Origin: Pyxicephalus adspersus
Lineage: Eukaryota > Chordata > Amphibia > Anura > Pyxicephalidae
Direction: 5' to 3'
DNA length: 64,000 bases
NCBI RefSeq assembly: GCF_032062135.1
Contig: NC_092868.1
Span: 47,746,638 to 47,810,637 of the forward strand
In this document: in pieces, positions 41,880 through 50,800 of the stretch
How the letters are laid out: each line of letters opens with the position of its first letter
How positions within the stretch are numbered: position 1 is the first letter of the stretch
Program-made: the position numbers and the translations under genes
Notes under the pieces: model-generated
Databases searched by the model: none
Seen by the model: the letters and a program-made list of their open reading frames with translations, nothing else
What the model was told of the DNA's origin: nothing

Positions 41880-44800
41880 ACACACACACACATACACACA
41901 TACATACATACATACACATGGACAACAGGTGCTCATTTAAGGAAAGCACTATTGCTAGACATGAGACATGAGAAAATAGGGCCAATGGTTCTAAAGGAAA
42001 TTAAGTCACAAGAAATTCAAGATGGCCTTCAGGGTTTGAAGAGTTATGATGAAGTTCCAGAATGTGATGACATGACTATATTTGAATAAATGTTGAGAAT
42101 AAATATCAATTGTTGTTCATGAAAAAATAAGACAACATCTGAAAATAAACCCTAATGCATTTTTTTGAGCAACATTCAATATAAGACACGGTCTTATTTT
42201 CAGGGAAACAGGGTAGGAAACTAAAAAACCCAAGAGGTCCTGGCTGAATCAACAGGTGTACAACCCCAGTCTTTCTCAGCCACATAATGGGGACGTCCAT
42301 TTTGTAACATTAAGCCCCAAAGTTATAACTTTATAACTAATAAAAATACACTAATAAACATGATTGCTTTGACAATTTGCCGTTTGATCTTTGGATTTGA
42401 TTGTGCTTTAAAAATAAACATTATTATCATCATCCATTATTTATATAGCGCCAACATATTACGCAGAGCTTTACAAAGTTTATAGTCTTGTCACCAACTG
42501 TCCCCTCAAAGGAGCTCACAATCTAGTGTCCCTACCATAGTCATATCCTATTACCATAATTTGGGTGGAAGCCAATTAACCTAACCGCATGTTTATGGAA
42601 TGTGGAAGGAAACTGGAATACCCATGGGAAACCCAAGCAAACACAGGGAAAACCTGCATGCAGATAGTGTCCTTGCCGAGATTCAAACCTGGGACCTAGC
42701 GATAACCTCTGAGCCACTGTGCTGCCCAGGGATGCTAAATCAGGGGTAATGTTAAACATGTCTGGGCCACTGAACTGTGGGGATAACTGGGTAACAAAGT
42801 AAAGACTTGTCATGAAATTGTACACTGTCTCAAAATATATGAAAGTGGGGTAACTATTATTATGTACAGATACATTTTCAGTCATACAATTTATAATGAA
42901 GGTGTTTTTTTTCTGATGAATTTTCCTAATCTTTTATGGTTGTTTTTTTGTACTGTTTTACTTTATTAGAATGAAGAATAAAAATAGTTTCATGTACAGG
43001 GCTTTAGAAAACTTGTATTCAGCTATATTTACATTTCATAATTTAGGTCTAATACATAGCTTGATGCCACTGTTAACACTGCATTACAAAGAGGAGTGTG
43101 ATCAAATTATTTCCTATTACCTTTTGCAGGTCTGCAATAGCTTGTTTCAGCTTCTTGGCATAATCATAGCGTTCGTGGCGGACGGCCTCCTGTTTCTTCT
43201 CATCCAGCTTGCGGATTATTTGAGCTACTTCTGGATCTTGATACATATCAAAGGCCAGGTCGTCCAGGGGAGAAATTGCATCTGGTTTCCTGCAAACCAA
43301 ATCCAAATGATACAATGTCAGACATGTTTAACATTACCCTGTAAAAAAACTGGGCACTTAACCTCCTGGGCGGTTCATTTCTGTCTGGATTTATATGTCT
43401 AAAAGCGGTACATTGTTTTTTATTAAAATTTATTTTACAGTATATAGTAATAGTATAAGTATAATAAAGTTTGAAACACAAAATCATGTCAAAATAATAA
43501 ATTACATTTTTTTAAAATAAATAATATACTCATAACATTATATTATACTGTAAAATACATTTTTATTTAAGACAATGTACTGCTTTTACACATATAAATC
43601 CACTGTATTGAATGAATACAGATATTTTGTATTGAATGCAAAACAAATAGACTTGAAATTCCTGCCACGCCTCGAACGGAACGCCCGCACCAACGTCACT
43701 GGGAACTCCCCGGTGACTCATCAGACGCAGAGGACGCCGGCCCGAAGAAGCGAGAAGGCGGTGATGGCGGAAAAGGACGCCAGCGTATCAGGTAAGGTTC
43801 TATTTACTATTGTTTTCTACTGTTTTAGCTACCCCGAGTGTGACTCGGGGTTACCACGTTTAGCATCTTTCTTTTACCCCGAGAAACACTCGGGGTTACC
43901 GCTAGGGAGGTTAAAGCTAATCGTATGATAGAAAAAAATACAGATGCAGAAATTCACTTTGGTAAAACCTGCATGTCAAAAACCAGTGTTCTCCCCAGCC
44001 CCTTTTAGCTGGGAGCACTACATGGAACTTTTCAGTAACCACCCCGCTGTTAGTCATTGAACAGTTGGGTCACAATACAGGGGTTGCCACCCACCTACAA
44101 TTTCTTCCCACCTAGTTTAAAAAAAATTCTGGGTTCAACACTGTAATCCTAATATTGGTTCTATATAGTCATTCAACTATCTATTTAGAGCAATTCTAAA
44201 TCCCAAACTGTATGGGATGGTTAAAACCCCTCCCAGGGTTTAAAGAACAAACATTGCAAAGGTTGCCATTGTAACCAAACTCCTTGTGTGATAGCAGCAT
44301 TTTCAGGGGGCTATGCCAAGGAGTGGTGTACAAGCTCCACTTGCTGAATGTTCCAACTTACTATAAAGAACTGCTTCATCAATAATGGTTTAAGAGTTTG
44401 GACAATTAAAGGGAAGGTGCTGGATTACTTGCAGCAGCTTCTGATACACAATGAGCCTGATTTATTATAGCTCTCCAAGGCTGGAGAGGTTACACTTTCA
44501 CCAGTGGAGTTGGGCAATCCTGCAAGCCTGGAATGGATTTATTCAAAGTAATTTGCTAACAATTGTTTTTAATCCTGGACCAGATCCATTTCATGTTTGT
44601 TGGATCACACAGCTTCACTGATGAAAGTGTATCCTCTCTAGCCTTGCAGAGCTTTAATAAATCAGCCCCATTACGAGAAGCAGGCAGTGCAATTAGAATA
44701 CGTGTGTGATACTGATGGGGGGGCTGGGGTTCAGCTTTAAAATATGCTTAGGCAAAACTGACGTCAATCTAGAATTATTTTGCACTTGGCTCAGGTAATG

Positions 44801-47800
44801 ACAGATTGCAAACTAATAAAAGGAACATTGCTTGATGATTAACTGCCATTTCCACGAAGTAAATGAAAATGCCAAGCAATACCATTTTAAAACAATGAAT
44901 GAAATATTGCAGTTCTTTACCAAAGGGTTTGAAGTAGGTTCGTATTATTTGATTGTTGTAACCAATGTTCCTAGATCTTTGAATAAGCTGGCATTCAGTC
45001 CTCTCCCCATCTTCCCAAGCAAACATTCTGAACACTGATCTTTAAGGGTCAGCACAAAACATTTACTTCAGCTTTGGGTAGATTATGGCTGGTAAATTCC
45101 ACCCAACTTTAAAGTAAACCCATCATGAGATATAGGTGGGCTTGATGATGAAGAATAAATGTTTAAACCTGCAAAACACATAAGGTTTAACTGAATGTGA
45201 CTTCTGGACTTGGTATGACACGTTTGGCCTTTCCACCCTTCCTGCAATCCCGTTCACCCATAAACATGACAACCTTGGGCTGTTACTCACTGGAGAGCAA
45301 TCTAAATAGACACTTTTCCCTATACCAAACCTAAAGGCTAAATTGGACCAGTTACTAAAACAAATGATCCAAAAGATCAAAACAAAAAGTAATAAAGCAG
45401 TGTGGGGTCTAGGAACAAGAATAGCTTCCTGGTGAGAGCTTGCACCTGCACAAATATGGCAGCCACCTTGCAGCAACACAGCACTGGAGGGCCGATGAAG
45501 TGGCCGGCCTAAAAAGAGGTGCTGCAGGATGCCCAGTGTCAATGTAATATATTTCTTAATGGCTTGTTGGATTCTGAAATGTGAGGATGCCAAGCCTGGG
45601 TTTGCTTGAACTTTTTATATCGAAGCAGATTTACACGTATTTTCTTACCCTGTATAGGCAGGATCAATGCCGCTATCTTCAAAGGTATTTCCCAGGTAAT
45701 GGTCAATAATCTTCTCCCGGGTTGGCTGGTGATTAAAACACAAATAAGATTTGTCAGTCAACAGATGGAAGCAAAAAAGTAAACAAATACTCTCTGTTCT
45801 TAGGAAGCATAAACTATTCTCACAATGTGATCCTGGCAACAGACATCAAATGGTTTCTGAATGTTATCATTAACAGGTTCATAAAGTCATCTTTGCAATG
45901 CTTAAGTATAGTATTAAGTACATAATTGTGCAGACAGAGGGAATCTAACCTCAACCTGGGGATTTTTAGATATTCTATCTAAGAATGACAAGTAAAGATG
46001 TATTATGACATGAGAATTAGCTTAAAGTACATGTATCGTGTGGTATCTTTATCTCCTAAAAAGGAGAACCATTTACTAAAAACTGACATACAGGGAGTCA
46101 CCTGGATAAGGAATAGGAGAAATTCTTCCCAATGGGGACATTGACAGTAATAAAATCCTGACTAAATTTCAAAAGTTCACACAAGCTAATAAAACTTTTT
46201 TTTGTTGTATTTTATATATAGATTTTCTATAATTACACCAAGGCGCTAATTAATAATGAATGCAGATTATTATTATTATCCAGTATTTATATGGCGCCAC
46301 AATTTTTTTTTTTAGGGGGGGGGGGTCAGTTAGTCTAACTGCATGTTTTTGGGATGTGGGAGGAAACCCACGCAAACATGGGGAGAACCTGCAAACTCAA
46401 TGTGAACCTGTGACCTAGCGCTGCAAAGGCGCTAACCTCTGAGCCACCGTGCTGCCTTTATGGCATTAGGTCCGCTCTCTAATACATTATGTAGACCATA
46501 ACGTACCGCATTTTTGAAAAATTGGGTGACAGAATGTAGCTGGAGGGAGCAGAGGGACCTCTGAGATTAGAGTTTGATAGGTCACATGACCAGGTTCTCC
46601 TCTTTCTTCTCTCTTTTTGTTATTTTTTTTGCACTGAACTACTTCTCTCTTTTGCACCCATATTTTAGGTGACCTTTGGGTGTACAAAGGGTATAGACAT
46701 GCATACTCCACCATTACATTTGGTGGGTTTATGTGCCGTTTTCAAACATTGATCAGCATATTTACCAATCTTCACTTTATATCTATAACCAGCATTATTC
46801 ATATTTTGACATATTAAAACACAATCTTTATTAAACCAAAAAATGATAATACGGTCAGAATATTTACCAAGTTTTCCTCATTGAAGTCCACTGGATCACC
46901 AATAATATTTATTGCGATGAGAGCAACCTATGCAGACAGGAAAGATATTGACAACATTAGGAAGAACAAAGTTTATAAGACAGGTCATGAGACACTAGAT
47001 CATAGCACACAACAGATCACAAAAAAGGGTTGTGCTAATCATTGCCTGTATTTTTCCCCAGCAAAGGAAGACAGATAGAGACTCAAGTGTTACCTGGTTA
47101 TAAAGATTATATCTATTTGCGTAGTTCTTATGGAAGATGACTTTGAGATATTGTCCCACTGCATCCACATAGACAGACTTCAGTTCTCTGGCTTTGTAAC
47201 CAGCCTTCTCATTATCTGACAGAGCGACGTACCTAAAAGTAGAAGAATATTTTAGTAACTCAGAATTCCTGTTCTAATTGCTGCAGATCTTGATGTAAAT
47301 AATACCAACAACTATCAGCCAGCACTGGCACCTGTGGCATTGTCTTCTCACGCTCCAGAAGGCTGCAAGTACAAAGATGATATCCCCTGTTGGGTTTAAT
47401 AGCCCAGCCTTCCCAAAGGTGTTATTTTAATTACAGGTGGTATACTAAGTCGCCTTCTGGTTTCTAATGTCTCGAGGGCATAAGGATTATGAGATTTGCC
47501 TGGCACGGCTCTAGGCTTTGTTTCTTCTTACATCTTGAGTCTTGCAATTCCTGCTACAGGGGAAATATTATAGTTTCCTTCGTTAGGATAGTACAGAAAA
47601 TGAATTAGAAATATCGGAGGGACTTCCACTGCTGTGACAGGTGCACAAGCCTTTGATACCCTAAACCAGACTTTCTTATTATGGGTGAACCCCTGAAATA
47701 ACTTTCAGGTCTCAGGGAACCCCTTCTATAATTACAATATCCACAGCTCACAGTATATTAACATGGTCATCAATAGGAAAAATGCCTCTTACATTGAGAA

Positions 47801-50800
47801 GAATGTCACCCTGACAGACAGCCAGACATATTATTGGCCAGTAGTAAATGACCGGAGAGATACAAATCGCTCACTAACAAAGGAACCCTGGTTGAGAAAC
47901 ACTGATCTATACCCACGCTAAAATTCCCAACTCTGTTCCTTTAGGCCACCTTTATGTGATGGCAACTCAAATTAAGGATGAGTCACTACCAATCCCTTCT
48001 CTGTATATATGAAGAAATAAAATTCTAGTGCACTTATCTATAAGGGCAGCATGTTGGCTCAGAACCCTTACATTGTGGCACTAGAGTCCTAAGTTTAAAT
48101 ACTTGTGTTGGCTTTGTAGAGAATTGTTTATAATGATGATCCTTTATATCCTATGCTGCATCTCAGTATTGCCGACTTCCTGCAGCTACTTATTGTTTGT
48201 TTCTGTCATAATCCTCAGTGATAGCTGGATGGCATTTCTCATGGCAGGTTTCCTAATAGTAACAGGACTATTCTTGTGTAATGCAGTGTTCATCCCGGCT
48301 TCTTATAGCTGGACACACCACTTTTCAGTATCCACCTGGCTGTTTCTGTGTAGTTACTGAAAAGTTGGGTCATGTTACACGGGCACTGGGCAGCTGGGGC
48401 ATATTACAAAGGACATATTAATTGTAAAGGGCTGGGGTGTAGAAGGGGGTGGTAGAAAGCTGACAGAATTTTAATGGTTACTAGATTCTTATGGCAACCA
48501 TAATTGGGTTCCCTACATTTGTCATGTGTTGCCCCGCCAACATTGCTCATCTGCCTACAGCTTCTCCCCACCCAGCTTAAAAAAAAAAAAAATTTGGAAA
48601 GAACACCGGTAATGTGTGTTAAAATTGCCACCTGTGGTCTATACTGGAAGCTCGTGTGACAACATGTCAGCAGAACTGAGAGACGGCGTTGTCATCCTAT
48701 TACAGGATGTGGAAGACAAAAGACCTACATGGCAAGATCATCAGGTATTATTTTAGTATAAGCAGTAAAAGTATAGTAACAAAGGTAAAATGTTAAATCC
48801 GATCTCAACCAAATTACCATATCAGATCTTTTCAATATTTTAATAAAAATATACTCAATGACACCGCCATGAAGATCCTTGTTCAGCTGCTATCTGTTAC
48901 AGGGTGACAACGGTCACTTAACTGTGATCTAATCAGTCACTAACATTTAGCAAAGAAACAAACATATGAGATTCTGTCACCCTAACGTCCTTTTCCCTCT
49001 CCAGTTTTCACAAATAAGCATGTATTATTATTCTGAATAGAGCCTGTGACAAGCAGCACTCGACATTAACCATCAGCCGGAAAATGTCCGGCGGGAGATC
49101 ACAGCTAAATCAAGTGAGCCGTAACGGTGCCAGTGGGCTAAACGTTTCCAGGTTGTTCATGTAGGCTTACAGCGGAGACAAGAAAATTAGAGGAATGAAT
49201 CAGAATAATAGACTAACAACTGGCACTATTCTCTGGTAGAAATGAGTTCTTCTGACTTAATTGTGTCTCTAAAGAATGCTCAGTGAAACACAGAATTCCT
49301 TCATAGATCACCGCAAATCACCAATATGTGAAAGCTGTAACTGCACATAAAAGTGCCTTTTAACTTGGTGATTGAAAGGTCTCTTCACATGCAAACTGGA
49401 GGAAGTCCAGGCGCTATGCACAAAGGTGCCCCTCACTAATATACGCATTAGCAGCCTAACACTGCAATATCAAATGCCCCCTATGGTAATGGAATATCAT
49501 TCATGACGACCTAATATATATATGTATTCCACAGCAGCCATGTTTTTGGACTGGTTAGTTGTAATAGTAATCCTTTCCTAATTGTAGGAAAGAAGGTGAT
49601 GGGAAACCTAATGAAGAATAAAACTTTCACTGAAATTTACCGGTGACAACTTACTACAAGGAGAAATCCCCTCGGTTTGGGAAAAAATATTCTTTGACTT
49701 CCTATTGTGTCCACAGGACAGGAAATAATGGGTCTCATGGATCACCAAAATAACTGATGGTTTAAACCCTTCCCTACGCTATCCAGAGCTAAAAAGAACA
49801 ATTTAAAATAAATCATCACAACCCTGGCCTCCTTTTAAATTCTAATAAGGTTTGCGGAAAGTCCTAAAAAACAAGCAATGTGCAGATGCGAGCTAGATGA
49901 CCATGTCAAGGACCTTACCCTCCCCTCTATATCCCAAGAGGTAATAGGCCTGATTTATTAAAAATCTCCAAGACTGGAGAAGACGGATTACCATGGGAGA
50001 AACGGGGTGATCCAGCAAATCTAGAATGGGTTTTTTAAAATCATTTGTTAGCAAATCCTGGACCAGATCCATTCTAGGTTTGTGAATCACCCATGATAGT
50101 CCATCTTCTCCAGTCTTGGAAAGCTTAAAAAAAACAGGCCCAATGTGTGCCTCCTAGCCACCTATAAAGTAGCAGGTGAATTGGGATGAATGAGAAAGAG
50201 ATTAAGGACTTTTGATGACAACCTGCATGCAAACCCTGGAATCCCAGGTCAGCAGAATCCCATAACTTAGGGCAGGGGTCTGCAACCTGCGGCTCCAGAG
50301 CCGCATGCGGCTCTTCAGCCTCCTTGTTGTGGCTCCCTTCGGCTGCCGCGGGGAGATCTCTGATGGGGGATCCCCTTCCTCCCAAGACACTGCGGAGGAG
50401 GGGGGATTCCCTATCCGGTGTTCTAATGAAAAAAATCTACCAGTGAAATAAATCTACCACGGGGCGTGTACAATGACATCACCCTCCTTTGAACCCCAAT
50501 TCCTCTGGAATGGGGAGATGTACAAAACCAAAAATGTAGGTGCAAGTGGGGGACACCTGTGACTAACACCCCCTAAAATTTAATTGTTAGGCTATCATCA
50601 GAACATAAAGAACTCTGCCCATCAAAAAAATCTACCGTTACACATTGCTGGAGGCACCTGAACCCCAATTTCTCTGAACAGGAAGGTGGTACAGGTGAAC
50701 AAAATTGGTGCAAGGTGCAAGTGGGGGACACCTGTGGCTAACACCTCCTAAAAACTCCACCCATCAAAAAACCCTACCCTGTTACACATTGTTGGAGGCT

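Noticed and set aside
42971..43402. 143-codon plus-strand ORF.
   Set aside because: Antisense shadow of CEP104 coding exon 6 and its flanks.
45123..45593. 156-codon minus-strand ORF in a CEP104 intron.
   Set aside because: No family resemblance, no splice phase fit between exons 5 and 6, which already join directly.
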